A DNA stretch of 22,780 bases from Roseicyclus sp041163945 (GTDB lineage Bacteria; Pseudomonadota; Alphaproteobacteria; Rhodobacterales; Rhodobacteraceae), in NCBI GenBank assembly GCA_041163945.1, contig JBEAQJ010000016.1, positions 1 to 22,780 on the forward strand, written 5' to 3'. The notes beneath the pieces were generated by a model. That model saw nothing but the letters and a program-made list of their open reading frames with translations. It ran no database searches and had not been told where the DNA came from. Of this stretch, positions 6,331 through 14,067 are shown piece by piece. The number at the start of each line of letters is the position of its first letter. Within the stretch, counting starts at the first letter, position 1. Position numbers and translations under genes: made by a program.

Positions 6331-7581
6331 ATGCTGCGTGTTCTGGGGTTCATGGCCGCGCTGATCCTGCCGGGTCAGCTGATGGCGCAAGATCTGCGCG
6401 ACGTGTCGGGCCGCGTCACCTATCTTGATCGTATGGCGCTAGGCCCCGATGCGGTGCTGATCGTCGAAGCAATCGGCCCGGACCTGTCGCTTCTGGCCGA
6501 GGCGCGCATCCCGACCGAAGGGCGGCAGGTGCCCATTCCGTTTCGGATCGCGATCCCAGCCGGCAGCGCGCCGCAGATCCGGGCGGGGCTGGCCATGGGC
6601 GGGCGGGTGGTCTGGCTGGGCCCGACATTGGCCATGGCCCCTGATGATCCCGACGATCTGGGTGACATCGTGCTGGCCCGTCACACCCCCATGGGCTTTG
6701 TTGCCGATGTCCGCTGCGGGGCGTCACTGATCCGGCTGGGCTTTGCCGATGCCGCGCTGGTCATCGATCGCGACGGGGTGCGCCAGATTTTGCAGCCCAC
6801 ACCCGCCGCATCCGGGGCACGTTACGCCGCGCCCGATGATCCCACGACCCATGTCTGGCTCAAGGGCGATATGGCGCAGATCACGCTGGGCGGCGTTGCC
6901 TTGCCCGCGTGCCACCTGGCCCTGCCGCCAGATGAACAACCCTGGACCGGCGGGGGCAACGAACCCTTCTGGTCGGTCGGCGTCGATGCGGGGCTGATGA
7001 CGCTCAAACGCCTCGGGATGGAGGGTCTGGTCATGCCGCTCGATCCCCCGCAGATGACCGACGCGGGCGATATTCTGGTCACGGCCACCGATCCCGACCG
7101 GGCCTTGCGCGCGGTGCTGCTGCGTCGCCCGGTCATCTGCCGCGACACCATGTCGGGCATGCCACATCCCGAAACCATCGATCTGTCGATGGGCGATCAC
7201 ACGCTCACCGGATGTGGCGGCGATCCGGCCCGTCTTTTGGTCGGGCGGACCTGGCTGGTGGAAGACATCGGCGGGGCCGGCGTGATCGATGCGGCGCGGC
7301 TGTCGGTGGGTTTTGGCCTTGATGGCCGCGTGGCGGGGTCTGGCGGGTGCAACCGCTGGTTCGCGGGTTTTGATCTGACCGGCGAAAGCCTGACCCTTGG
7401 CCCGGCCGGGGCCACCATGATGGCCTGTGCGCCCGCGATCATGGATCAGGAACGCCGCTTTTTCGCAGCACTTGGCGCCGTGCGCGGCTTTGACATCGAC
7501 GCGACCGGCGCGCTTGTCTTGTTGGGGCCGGATGGCGCCTTGCTGAGCTTGCGCGCCGCAACCGATGGCAGCGCGCCCTGA
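6331..7581 (+). CDS. Secreted multi-domain protein: YbaY-like, MliC-like, NEPFW and META (HslJ-like) modules
   Basis: A 416-residue envelope protein. Residues 1-20 form a Sec-type signal peptide (MLRVLGFMAALILPGQLMAQ) without a lipobox, so a periplasmic location is likely. Residues about 25-118 resemble the YbaY/YscW lipoprotein fold. Residues about 122-196 resemble MliC, the inhibitor of C-type lysozyme, with paired Cys129 and Cys194 and the pattern RYAAPDD...WLKGDMAQITLGG. Residues about 205-295 carry the NEPFW motif (210-214) of another small envelope family. Residues about 303-409 are a META/DUF306 domain with SGGCNRW (337-343) and MMAC (363-366). The open frame extends upstream to 5989, but the ATG at 6331 is chosen because it directly gives a signal peptide. 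Its molecular role is unknown; envelope stress or host-lysozyme tolerance is an inference. It converges on moaA with a 9-bp gap and no terminator. Confidence 0.85.
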   Translation: MLRVLGFMAALILPGQLMAQDLRDVSGRVTYLDRMALGPDAVLIVEAIGPDLSLLAEARIPTEGRQVPIPFRIAIPAGSAPQIRAGLAMGGRVVWLGPTLAMAPDDPDDLGDIVLARHTPMGFVADVRCGASLIRLGFADAALVIDRDGVRQILQPTPAASGARYAAPDDPTTHVWLKGDMAQITLGGVALPACHLALPPDEQPWTGGGNEPFWSVGVDAGLMTLKRLGMEGLVMPLDPPQMTDAGDILVTATDPDRALRAVLLRRPVICRDTMSGMPHPETIDLSMGDHTLTGCGGDPARLLVGRTWLVEDIGGAGVIDAARLSVGFGLDGRVAGSGGCNRWFAGFDLTGESLTLGPAGATMMACAPAIMDQERRFFAALGAVRGFDIDATGALVLLGPDGALLSLRAATDGSAP

Positions 7582-7590
7582 ACGCTGCGA

Positions 7591-8601
7591 TCAGCCGCCG
7601 GTGTGGCTCATGTGGCGGGTCATCTGCCCGCCCACGACCTGCCGGGAATAGTCGAAATCATGGCCCTTGGGCTTGCGTGCGATGGCCGCGCGGATCGCCT
7701 CTTCGAGCGCGCCGTTGTCGGTCGACGCCCGCAAGGGCGCGCGCAGGTCGGCCATGTCTTCCTGGCCCAGGCACATGTAAAGCTCGCCCGTGCAGGTCAG
7801 CCGCACCCGGTTGCAGCTTTCGCAGAAATTATGGGTGAGCGGCGTGATAAAGCCGATCTTCTGACCCGTTTCTTCCAGCCGGACATAACGGGCGGGCCCG
7901 CCCGTGCGTTCGGCCAGATCCGTCAGGGTAAAGCGCTCGGCCAGACGCGCGCGCAGGTCTTTCAGCGACCAGTATTGATCCAGCCGGTTTTCATTGCCCA
8001 GATCGCCCATCGGCATGACCTCGATAAAGGTCAGCCCCATGTCGCGTTCCGCGCACCAGCCCTGCAGATCGAACAATTCGGATTCGTTGAACCCTTTCAG
8101 CGCGACGGCGTTGATCTTGACCTTCAGCCCCGCCTTTTGTGCAGCATCGATGCCCGCCAAGACCTGAGACAGCCGGCCCCAGCGCGTGATATCGGCGAAT
8201 TTCTTGTCATCCAGCGTGTCGAGCGACACGTTGATCCGGCGCACCCCGGCGTCATAAAGATCTTGCGCAAAACGTGCCAGTTGGCTGCCGTTGGTGGTCA
8301 GGGTCAGTTCTTTCAGCGCCCCGCTGTCCAGGTGCCGGGTCATGGCGCGGAAAAACGTCATGATATCGCGCCGCACCAACGGCTCCCCCCCCGTGATGCG
8401 CAGCTTTTCCACCCCCAGCCGCACAAAGGTCGAACACAGCCGATCCAGTTCTTCCAGCGTCAGAAGTTCCTTCTTGGGCAAGAAGGTCATGGTTTCGGAC
8501 ATGCAATACACGCAGCGGAAATCGCAGCGGTCGGTGACCGACACGCGCAGGTAGCTGATCGCGCGCCGAAACGGGTCGATAAGGGGGGCGGTCGTTGTCA
8601 T
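7591..8601 (-). CDS. moaA: GTP 3',8-cyclase MoaA (molybdenum cofactor biosynthesis)
   Basis: A 336-residue radical-SAM enzyme that converts GTP to 3',8-cyclo-7,8-dihydro-GTP, the first step of molybdopterin synthesis, in the cytoplasm. The N-terminal cluster motif is Cys26-x3-Cys30-x2-Cys33 (DRCDFRCVYC), followed by the SAM-binding GGEP (71-74). The C-terminal cluster uses Cys260, Cys263 and Cys277 (NFCESCNRVRLTC...MCLG), the CX2CX13C spacing of MoaA. The protein ends in the double glycine (HTGG) that is essential in MoaA, so it is complete. No Shine-Dalgarno sequence precedes the ATG at 8601; a -10-like hexamer lies 6 nt upstream instead, so the mRNA may be leaderless. No other moa or mob gene is nearby. 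It is divergent from a lipoprotein gene. Confidence 0.97.
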   Translation of the reverse strand: MTTTAPLIDPFRRAISYLRVSVTDRCDFRCVYCMSETMTFLPKKELLTLEELDRLCSTFVRLGVEKLRITGGEPLVRRDIMTFFRAMTRHLDSGALKELTLTTNGSQLARFAQDLYDAGVRRINVSLDTLDDKKFADITRWGRLSQVLAGIDAAQKAGLKVKINAVALKGFNESELFDLQGWCAERDMGLTFIEVMPMGDLGNENRLDQYWSLKDLRARLAERFTLTDLAERTGGPARYVRLEETGQKIGFITPLTHNFCESCNRVRLTCTGELYMCLGQEDMADLRAPLRASTDNGALEEAIRAAIARKPKGHDFDYSRQVVGGQMTRHMSHTGG

Positions 8602-8607
8602 GGCGCT

Positions 8608-8636
8608 AAGCTAAGCGGCCCGCACGGCAAGGGCAA
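8608..8636 (-). promoter_or_regulatory. Candidate leaderless-type promoter for moaA
   Basis: On the minus strand, TTGCCC (8636-8631) and TAGCTT (8613-8608) are 17 bp apart, and only 6 nt separate the -10-like hexamer from the moaA ATG at 8601. Transcription from such a site would begin at or next to the start codon. The hexamers are weak (three of six matches each), but the absence of a ribosome site agrees with the reading. Confidence 0.3.
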
Positions 8637-8654
8637 GATGGCTTGCAACAGCAG

Positions 8655-8683
8655 TTGAAGCCGCCCCGAAAAGCCCCTAGGTT
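8655..8683 (+). promoter_or_regulatory. Candidate leaderless-type promoter for the lipoprotein gene
   Basis: TTGAAG (8655-8660) and TAGGTT (8678-8683) are 17 bp apart. The -10-like hexamer ends 7 nt before the ATG at 8691, so the transcript would start at about the first codon. No good Shine-Dalgarno sequence is present. It lies back to back with the moaA candidate in an 89-bp divergent region. Confidence 0.35.
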
Positions 8684-8690
8684 TCGTGCC

Positions 8691-9116
8691 ATGACGCGCA
8701 CCCTGATCCTGATTGCCCCGATCCTTTTGGCCGCCTGTTCGGGGCTGCCCGGGCTCATGCGTGAACCCGCGCCCGCCCCGGTGATCGAAACCGTGACCGC
8801 CGGCGGGCCGATGCCGGTGGCAGATGATGCCACCGCTTCGGATGCCAGCGAACCGCAGGCCCCGGGCCGGTTTCTGGGCTTCAGCGTGACACGGCTGAGC
8901 GAGGAAAACCTGCCCGGTTTGTGGCTGGACACGCCGCTGGTGCGGGTCGAAACCACGGGCACGATCGTGGCTGAAAATGGCCGACAGATCGATGTGATCT
9001 TGCGCCCCACGGGGGGCGCGCGCGGGTCCGGTTCGCGCTTGTCGCCGGATGGATTTGCCGCCTTGGGTCTTGCGCGCGACGCGCAGCCAACCCTGACCGT
9101 CATTGGCGATGTCTGA
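8691..9116 (+). CDS. Small lipoprotein of unknown function
   Basis: A 141-residue protein with a clear lipoprotein signal: a hydrophobic stretch (LILIAPILL) and the lipobox LAAC with the acylated Cys at residue 16, so it should be membrane-anchored in the envelope. A Pro/Ala-rich linker (about 17-60) leads to a compact C-terminal part with the phrases GLWLDTPLV and GSGSRLS. I recall similar proteins in Rhodobacterales with unreliable enzyme-like names, and I do not recognise a function. The open frame extends to 8643, but the ATG at 8691 gives the signal peptide directly and sits just after a promoter-like element. Its last 8 nt (ATGTCTGA) overlap the start of the acyl-CoA synthetase gene, implying translational coupling of the two. 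Confidence 0.8.
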   Translation: MTRTLILIAPILLAACSGLPGLMREPAPAPVIETVTAGGPMPVADDATASDASEPQAPGRFLGFSVTRLSEENLPGLWLDTPLVRVETTGTIVAENGRQIDVILRPTGGARGSGSRLSPDGFAALGLARDAQPTLTVIGDV

Positions 9117-10731
9117 CGCGCTTGATCGGCGCCTGTTTCCGACACGCGCCGGTTGGGATGATTTGCGCACAAGATTTCGCTGGTCCGTTCCCGATGCGCT
9201 CAACATCGCGCATCTGTGTTGCGACAGCTGGGCTGCGGTGGCACCCGAACGGGTGGCCGTGATCCATCGCGATGCCGCCGCGGGGCGCCAGCTTTGGCGT
9301 TACGCCGATCTCAAGCGCGCCTCTGATGCCTTGGCTTGCGCATTGGCCGCACAGGGCGTTGGCCGCGGTGATCGCGTGGCCGTGCTGCTGCCCCAGCATC
9401 CGGCGGCGCTGATCACCCATCTGGCCGTCATGAAGCTCGGGGCGGTGTCGCTGCCGTTGTTCACGCTGTTCGGGGATGATGCACTGCGCTACCGGCTGGC
9501 GGATTCCGGCGCCTGTGCCATCGTGACCGATGCGGCAAGCCTCGATCGCGTCATGGCGCTGCTGCCCGGCCTGCCCGATTTGGCCACGGTCATATCCACC
9601 GGCCCGGCCGTGGCGCCGGTTTTGTCATTTGATGCGCTGATATCCGGCGCAGGCCGGCCCCCGGCGGTTGCCACCCATGCCGATGATCCCGCAGTGATGA
9701 TCTACACCTCGGGCACGACCGGTGATCCCAAGGGGGTGTTGCATGCCCACCGCTTTCTTCTGGGCCATCTGCCCTGCATGGAACTGAGCCAGGATTTCTT
9801 TCCGCAACCCGGTGCCATCGGTTGGACCCCGGCCGATTGGGCCTGGATCGGCGGCTTGATGGATATGGCGCTGCCGTGTCTCTACTATGGCGTCCCGCTG
9901 GTGGCGCAGCGATTGCCGAAATTCGACCCGGACGCGGCCTTTCGCTTGATGGCCGAAGAACATGTCACCAACGCTTTCATCCCGCCCACGGCCTTGCGCC
10001 TGATGCGCCAGTCTGCCCCGCCTGCCACGCTGGCGCTGCGCGCCATTGGCTCGGGCGGCGAACCGCTGGGCGCCGACATGATCGCTTGGGGCCAGGATGT
10101 GCTGGGCTGCCCGATCAACGAATTCTACGGCCAGACCGAGGCCAACCTGGTTCTCGCGGCGGTTTCGGGCGTGATGGCGCGCAGCCCGGGGTCCATGGGC
10201 CGGCCCGTGCCTGGCCACGACGTGACCTTGCGCGATGCGAAAGGCGAGGTCGGCATCGGCACGGTGGGCGAGGTTTGCGTGCGCGCGCCCGATCCGGTCA
10301 TGTTCCTGCGCTACTGGAACAAACCCGAAGCGACGGCCCAAAAGCTCAGCGACGGCTGGCTCAGAACCGGCGATCTGGCCACGCGTGATGGCACGGGGCA
10401 GATCACCTTTCACGCCCGCGACGATGACATCATCACATCGGCCGGGTACCGCATCGGCCCGGTCGAGATTGAACAGGCGCTGGCCAGCCATCCCGATGTG
10501 GTCATGGCGGCCGTCGTCGGGGCGCCCGATCCGATCCGAACCGAAATTGTGGTGGCCCATGTCGTGGTGCGCCCCGGTGCCGATTGGTCGGGGATGGAAA
10601 CCGCCCTCCAGACGCTGGTGCGCGACAAGGTTTCCGCCCATTGCGTGCCGCGCCGCATCATCCGGGCCGACCATCTGCCGATGACGGCAACGGGCAAGAT
10701 CTTGCGCCGCGCGCTCAGGGGGCGTGCCTGA
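9109..10731 (+). CDS. AMP-forming acyl-CoA synthetase (acetyl/medium-chain acyl-CoA synthetase-like)
   Basis: A 540-residue ANL-superfamily ligase that activates a carboxylic acid with ATP and CoA in the cytoplasm. Motifs in order are the P-loop IYTSGTTGDPKG (198-209), EFYGQTEAN (338-346), GWLRTGDLATRDG (416-428), the hinge region RDDDIITSAGYRIGPVEIE (437-455) and the C-terminal catalytic Lys530 in PMTATGK (524-530). That last stretch fits PX4GK, the sequence context recognised by protein acetyltransferases that silence such enzymes. Overall form and the YGQTEAN/SAGYRIGP phrases point to the acetyl- to medium-chain (ACSM-like) group; the true acid is unknown. The ATG at 9109 is chosen over the in-frame TTG at 9103. 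It overlaps the lipoprotein gene by 8 nt. Confidence 0.92.
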   Translation: MSDALDRRLFPTRAGWDDLRTRFRWSVPDALNIAHLCCDSWAAVAPERVAVIHRDAAAGRQLWRYADLKRASDALACALAAQGVGRGDRVAVLLPQHPAALITHLAVMKLGAVSLPLFTLFGDDALRYRLADSGACAIVTDAASLDRVMALLPGLPDLATVISTGPAVAPVLSFDALISGAGRPPAVATHADDPAVMIYTSGTTGDPKGVLHAHRFLLGHLPCMELSQDFFPQPGAIGWTPADWAWIGGLMDMALPCLYYGVPLVAQRLPKFDPDAAFRLMAEEHVTNAFIPPTALRLMRQSAPPATLALRAIGSGGEPLGADMIAWGQDVLGCPINEFYGQTEANLVLAAVSGVMARSPGSMGRPVPGHDVTLRDAKGEVGIGTVGEVCVRAPDPVMFLRYWNKPEATAQKLSDGWLRTGDLATRDGTGQITFHARDDDIITSAGYRIGPVEIEQALASHPDVVMAAVVGAPDPIRTEIVVAHVVVRPGADWSGMETALQTLVRDKVSAHCVPRRIIRADHLPMTATGKILRRALRGRA

Positions 10732-10766
10732 TCCCGTCTTTGCTTTGCAAATACTCTCGGGGGAGC

Positions 10767-10791
10767 GCGAGGGGGCAGACAGCCCCCTCGC
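10767..10791. terminator. Strong hairpin after the acyl-CoA synthetase gene (terminator-like, no T-tract)
   Basis: A perfect 10-bp inverted repeat GCGAGGGGGC / GCCCCCTCGC (10767-10776 and 10782-10791) encloses a 5-nt loop AGACA. A second hairpin, CGCCCGC / GCGGGCG (10798-10804 and 10809-10815), follows. They lie between the convergent ends of the acyl-CoA synthetase gene (10731) and the DUF3422 gene (10822), where termination is needed in both directions. Neither has a run of T on either strand, so classical intrinsic termination is uncertain. The block preceded by TTTGCAAATACTC resembles hairpins I recall in many Rhodobacterales intergenic regions. Confidence 0.5.
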
Positions 10792-10821
10792 ACGGGTCGC
10801 CCGCATGGGCGGGCGAAACCC

Positions 10822-12105
10822 CTATTTGTCCATCGACCGCCGGATCGCCCCGATGGTCCACCAGACCGCCAGCACCACCGGCAGCACGGCCAGCGCCGTC
10901 AACAGGGTCTTTGACACCACCAGCATCTCGGCCACGGGTCCCAGCAGATAGACCACCAGGTTCACCGCGTAATAGCTGATCGCCACCACCGACAGGCCCT
11001 CGACCGTCTTTTGCAGCCGCAGCTGCAGATCGGCGCGGCGGTCCATGCTTTCCAGCAAGGCCTGGTTCTGCGCCGACCGATCCACATCGACGCGCGTGCG
11101 CAGCAGGTCGCCCGCCCGGATTGCGCGTTCGGTCATCGACAAGAGACGCCGCTCGGTGGCCTTGATCGTGCGCATGGCCGGGTCGTAGCGGCGCATCATG
11201 AATTCGGCAAAGGTCTGTCGGCCCAAAAACCGTTCTTCGCGCAACACATCGATGCGCTGGTTGACCAAGGCCTCGTAGGCGCCCGTCGCCCCGAAGCGAA
11301 ACGCGCTTTCGGTCTGCAACTTTTCCAGTTCGGCCGCGATCGCCAGCAGCCGGCCCAGCGTTTCGTCCGGCCGCGCCAGATCGCCCGTCATGTCGTCCAC
11401 GATCTGCACCAGGCTTTCATCCATCTCGGCCATGCGGCCCGAAATCTCGCGCGCCAGCGGCAGACCCAGCATCGACATGGTCTTGTAGGTTTCGATCTCG
11501 CAGATGCGTTGCACCACGCGCCCGATGCGCCGGCTTCCGGTGTCGGGCCGGCAGAACACCGCAAAACGCATGTGCCCGTTGCTGTCGATGCGGAAATCGC
11601 CCGCCACGACCGCGGTGCGGTCCAATACATGGCTGACGGCCAGGCTTTCCGGCACCATCCAGTCATGCAATCGCGCGGCGATGGCCTGGTCGTCGTCCGG
11701 CGCGATTTCGACCCGGATATGGGCCGATGTGATGCGCACGCCGGGTGCGCGCGCCAGCCAGTCATCGGCAAAGGCTTCCCATGCGGCGGGATCAAACGGG
11801 CGCGCGCCCGTCGATGGCAAAAAGGCGGTGTAGGTCACGAATTCGGTGTGTTGTTCCCACTTCAGGTGGAACTTGCCCAGATCGCCGAAATAATGCGTGG
11901 CATCCGGTGCCGGGTGGTCGGCCCCGAAGCGATCGAGCAGCGCCAACAGATGCGCGCGGTCCAGTGCCCGGTCGCGCTTGGCCGCATCCTTGGGCTGCTT
12001 GATGGCGACATAGATGGCCTGCGCTGGGGCCGTGATCTCGGGAAAGGGTCGGGCGTGCAGCTCGTTGGCAAGCCAATAGCGCAGCGGATGATCTTCGAGC
12101 GGCAT
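10822..12105 (-). CDS. DUF3422 family membrane protein
   Basis: A 427-residue protein recognised by its N-terminal phrase LANELHARPFPE (about 12-23), the hallmark of DUF3422. The bulk is predicted soluble and helical (about 230-370, with stretches such as LLAIAAELEKLQTE and RIDVLREERFLGRQ). Two hydrophobic helices follow near the C-terminus (about 372-392 and 398-418), and it ends in a basic tail (IRRSMDK). The soluble part therefore probably faces the cytoplasm, with a C-terminal membrane hairpin; the layout recalls CorA-like channels, but I see no GMN motif, so no transport role is claimed. The ATG at 12105 has a strong AAAGGAG ribosome site 6 nt upstream. It is a single-gene unit, divergent from pntA across a 365-bp gap. 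The function is not known to me. Confidence 0.9.
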   Translation of the reverse strand: MPLEDHPLRYWLANELHARPFPEITAPAQAIYVAIKQPKDAAKRDRALDRAHLLALLDRFGADHPAPDATHYFGDLGKFHLKWEQHTEFVTYTAFLPSTGARPFDPAAWEAFADDWLARAPGVRITSAHIRVEIAPDDDQAIAARLHDWMVPESLAVSHVLDRTAVVAGDFRIDSNGHMRFAVFCRPDTGSRRIGRVVQRICEIETYKTMSMLGLPLAREISGRMAEMDESLVQIVDDMTGDLARPDETLGRLLAIAAELEKLQTESAFRFGATGAYEALVNQRIDVLREERFLGRQTFAEFMMRRYDPAMRTIKATERRLLSMTERAIRAGDLLRTRVDVDRSAQNQALLESMDRRADLQLRLQKTVEGLSVVAISYYAVNLVVYLLGPVAEMLVVSKTLLTALAVLPVVLAVWWTIGAIRRSMDK

Positions 12106-12470
12106 CAGCGGCTCCTTTCAAGGTTCCGGCGTTCAGATAACGCATGCCGCGCCCATGTAAACGGGAAAAATGGTGCAAAAATGGGGGTTTGTCTGGATAC
12201 AACGGCATACGGCCGGCGCCAGCCCCAGCCAGGCTGGCCAATTGCGCCGCATTGCAGCAGGCCGGCCGCGTCGGAAACCCCTGTGCATCGCCCCCCGCAA
12301 AAGACGGCCGGTGCCACGGGCCGGCCGGTGGGGCTGTCGGCGCATCGGACAGGATCGAAAACGGTATGCCATTGTATGCGCAATAAAAAGTCGTGTCCCG
12401 CCCAGTTGTGAAGCGCGCGCTGTGTTGCTATGGGGCAGTCTGACACGGCCATGTCAAAGAGGGGATGACA
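12106..12470. other. 365-bp gene-free divergent region between the DUF3422 gene and pntA
   Basis: No convincing gene is present on either strand; the open frames here are Arg/Pro-rich and antisense-like. The first 90 bp are AT-richer than the surroundings. A 7-bp inverted repeat GCCAGCC / GGCTGGC (12218-12224 and 12232-12238, 7-nt loop) can fold. A weak promoter candidate for pntA is TTGTGA (12406-12411), a 17-bp gap and TATGGG (12429-12434), which would give a leader of about 30 nt. The region is long for this compact genome, so it may hold regulatory sites for both genes or a small RNA, but I see no specific evidence for either. Confidence 0.4.
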
Positions 12471-14048
12471 GTGAAAATAGGCGCTCCGAAAGAGATCGAG
12501 CCGGGCGAAGCACGGGTGGCGATGACCCCCGACAGCGCGCTCCAGCTGCAAAAGCTTGGCTATGACTGCGTGATCGAAGCCGGCGCCGGTGCGGCCGCGG
12601 GGTTCACCGATGCCGCCTACAAGGCTGCCGGGGTCGAGGTGGTGAAAACCGCCGCCGCCCTGTGGAAGGCGGCCGATATCGTCGCCAAGGTGCGCCCGCC
12701 GACCACGGCCGAGGCCAAGAAACTGTGCGACGGCCAGCTCTTGATCTCGTTCTTCTGGCCTGGCCAGAACCCCGATCTGATGGAAACGGCCAAATCCGCC
12801 GGGGCCAATGTGATCGCGATGGACATGGTGCCCCGGATCAGCCGCGCGCAAAAAATGGACGCGCTGTCGTCAATGGCCAATATCGCGGGCTATCGCGCGG
12901 TGATCGAGGCGGGCAACAATTTTGGCCGCTTCTTCACCGGTCAGGTAACGGCCGCGGGCAAGGTTCCGCCGGCCAAGGTGCTGGTGGTGGGTGCGGGTGT
13001 GGCGGGGCTTGCCGCCATCGGTACCGCGACCAGCCTTGGGGCCATCACCTACGCCTTCGACGTGCGCCCCGAAGTGGCCGAACAGATCGAATCGATGGGT
13101 GCAGAATTCGTCTTTCTCGAGTTTTCGGCCGATGAACTGCCCGATGGCGCGGCCACGGGGGGCTATGCGCCGCCCCAAAGCCCGGAATTCCAGGCCAAGC
13201 AGCTTGCGAAATTCCGCGAGATCGCGCCGGAAATGGATATCGTGATCACCACCGCGCTGATCCCCGGCCGGCCCGCGCCATTGCTGTGGACCAAGGACAT
13301 GGTCGACAGCATGAAACCCGGTTCGGTCATCATCGACCTGGCCGCCGAGCGTGGCGGCAACTGCGAATTGACCAAGGCAGACGAACGTGTGGTCAGCGAC
13401 AATGGCGTGGTGATCATCGGCTACACCGATTTCCCCAGCCGGATGGCAGCACAAGCCTCGACGCTTTATGCCACCAACATCCGCCACATGATGGCCGACC
13501 TGACGCCCGGCAAGGACGGCAGCGTTGTCCACAACATGGACGACGACGTGATCCGCGGCGCCACCGCTGTGTTCGCGGGCGAGATCACCTATCCGCCGCC
13601 GCCGCCCAAGATCGCAGCGATCGCGGCCGCGTCGAAAAAGGAAAAACCCAAGGAACTGACGCCGGAAGAAAAGCGCGCACAAGAAGTGGCGGCGTTCAAG
13701 GCACAGACCAAGAACCAGGTCCTGTTGCTGGGGATCGGTGGGCTGCTGGTGTTGGGCGTGGGCCTGATTGCGCCGGCCAGCTTCATGCAGCACTTCATCG
13801 TGTTCGTGCTGTCGGTTTTCATCGGCTTCCAGGTGATCTGGAACGTGGCCCACAGCCTGCACACGCCGCTGATGGCGGTGACGAATGCGATTTCGTCGAT
13901 CATCATTCTGGGCGCCTTGATGCAGATCGGGTCGTCGTCGGTGCTGATCACGCTTCTGGCGGCGCTGGGCATTTTCATGGCCGCCGTGAACATCTTTGGC
14001 GGTTTCCTCGTGACACGGCGCATGCTCGCCATGTTCCAGAAATCTTGA
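12471..14048 (+). CDS. pntA: NAD(P) transhydrogenase subunit alpha (PntA)
   Basis: With PntB it forms the inner-membrane transhydrogenase that uses proton influx to drive hydride transfer from NADH to NADP+. The 525 residues contain the NAD(H)-binding domain I: KIGAPKEIEPGEARVAMTP at the N-terminus, RDQ-loop-like region around 120-150, dinucleotide loop VGAGVAGL (173-180) and Asp197 in YAFDVRP. A charged Pro/Lys linker (about 375-415) leads to membrane helices from about 416 to 515. It is the fused E. coli-style alpha subunit, not the split version. An ATG at 12465 is in frame, but GTG at 12471 is preferred: AGAGGGG lies 6 nt before it, whereas it abuts the ATG, and the protein then begins KIGAPKE after the initiator as usual. 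It is followed by pntB after 19 bp. Confidence 0.96.
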   Translation: MKIGAPKEIEPGEARVAMTPDSALQLQKLGYDCVIEAGAGAAAGFTDAAYKAAGVEVVKTAAALWKAADIVAKVRPPTTAEAKKLCDGQLLISFFWPGQNPDLMETAKSAGANVIAMDMVPRISRAQKMDALSSMANIAGYRAVIEAGNNFGRFFTGQVTAAGKVPPAKVLVVGAGVAGLAAIGTATSLGAITYAFDVRPEVAEQIESMGAEFVFLEFSADELPDGAATGGYAPPQSPEFQAKQLAKFREIAPEMDIVITTALIPGRPAPLLWTKDMVDSMKPGSVIIDLAAERGGNCELTKADERVVSDNGVVIIGYTDFPSRMAAQASTLYATNIRHMMADLTPGKDGSVVHNMDDDVIRGATAVFAGEITYPPPPPKIAAIAAASKKEKPKELTPEEKRAQEVAAFKAQTKNQVLLLGIGGLLVLGVGLIAPASFMQHFIVFVLSVFIGFQVIWNVAHSLHTPLMAVTNAISSIIILGALMQIGSSSVLITLLAALGIFMAAVNIFGGFLVTRRMLAMFQKS

Positions 14049-14067
14049 GCGGGCAGGGGTAGGAAAG

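Noticed and set aside
8643..8690. An ATG-less or earlier start for the lipoprotein gene at 8643
   Set aside because: A start at 8643 would put 16 polar residues before the lipoprotein signal peptide and cover the promoter-like element.
9625..10806. A 393-codon minus-strand frame opposite the acyl-CoA synthetase gene
   Set aside because: It is an antisense shadow of a gene with full ANL motifs; no domain is seen.
12465..12471. The ATG at 12465 as the pntA start
   Set aside because: The AGAGGGG ribosome site directly abuts this ATG, while it is 6 nt from the GTG at 12471, which also gives the standard KIGAPKE N-terminus.
12105..12851. Minus-strand frames in the gap before pntA (including 12133-12372)
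   Set aside because: The translations are Arg/Pro-rich, run antisense into pntA and have no ribosome site or recognisable domain.
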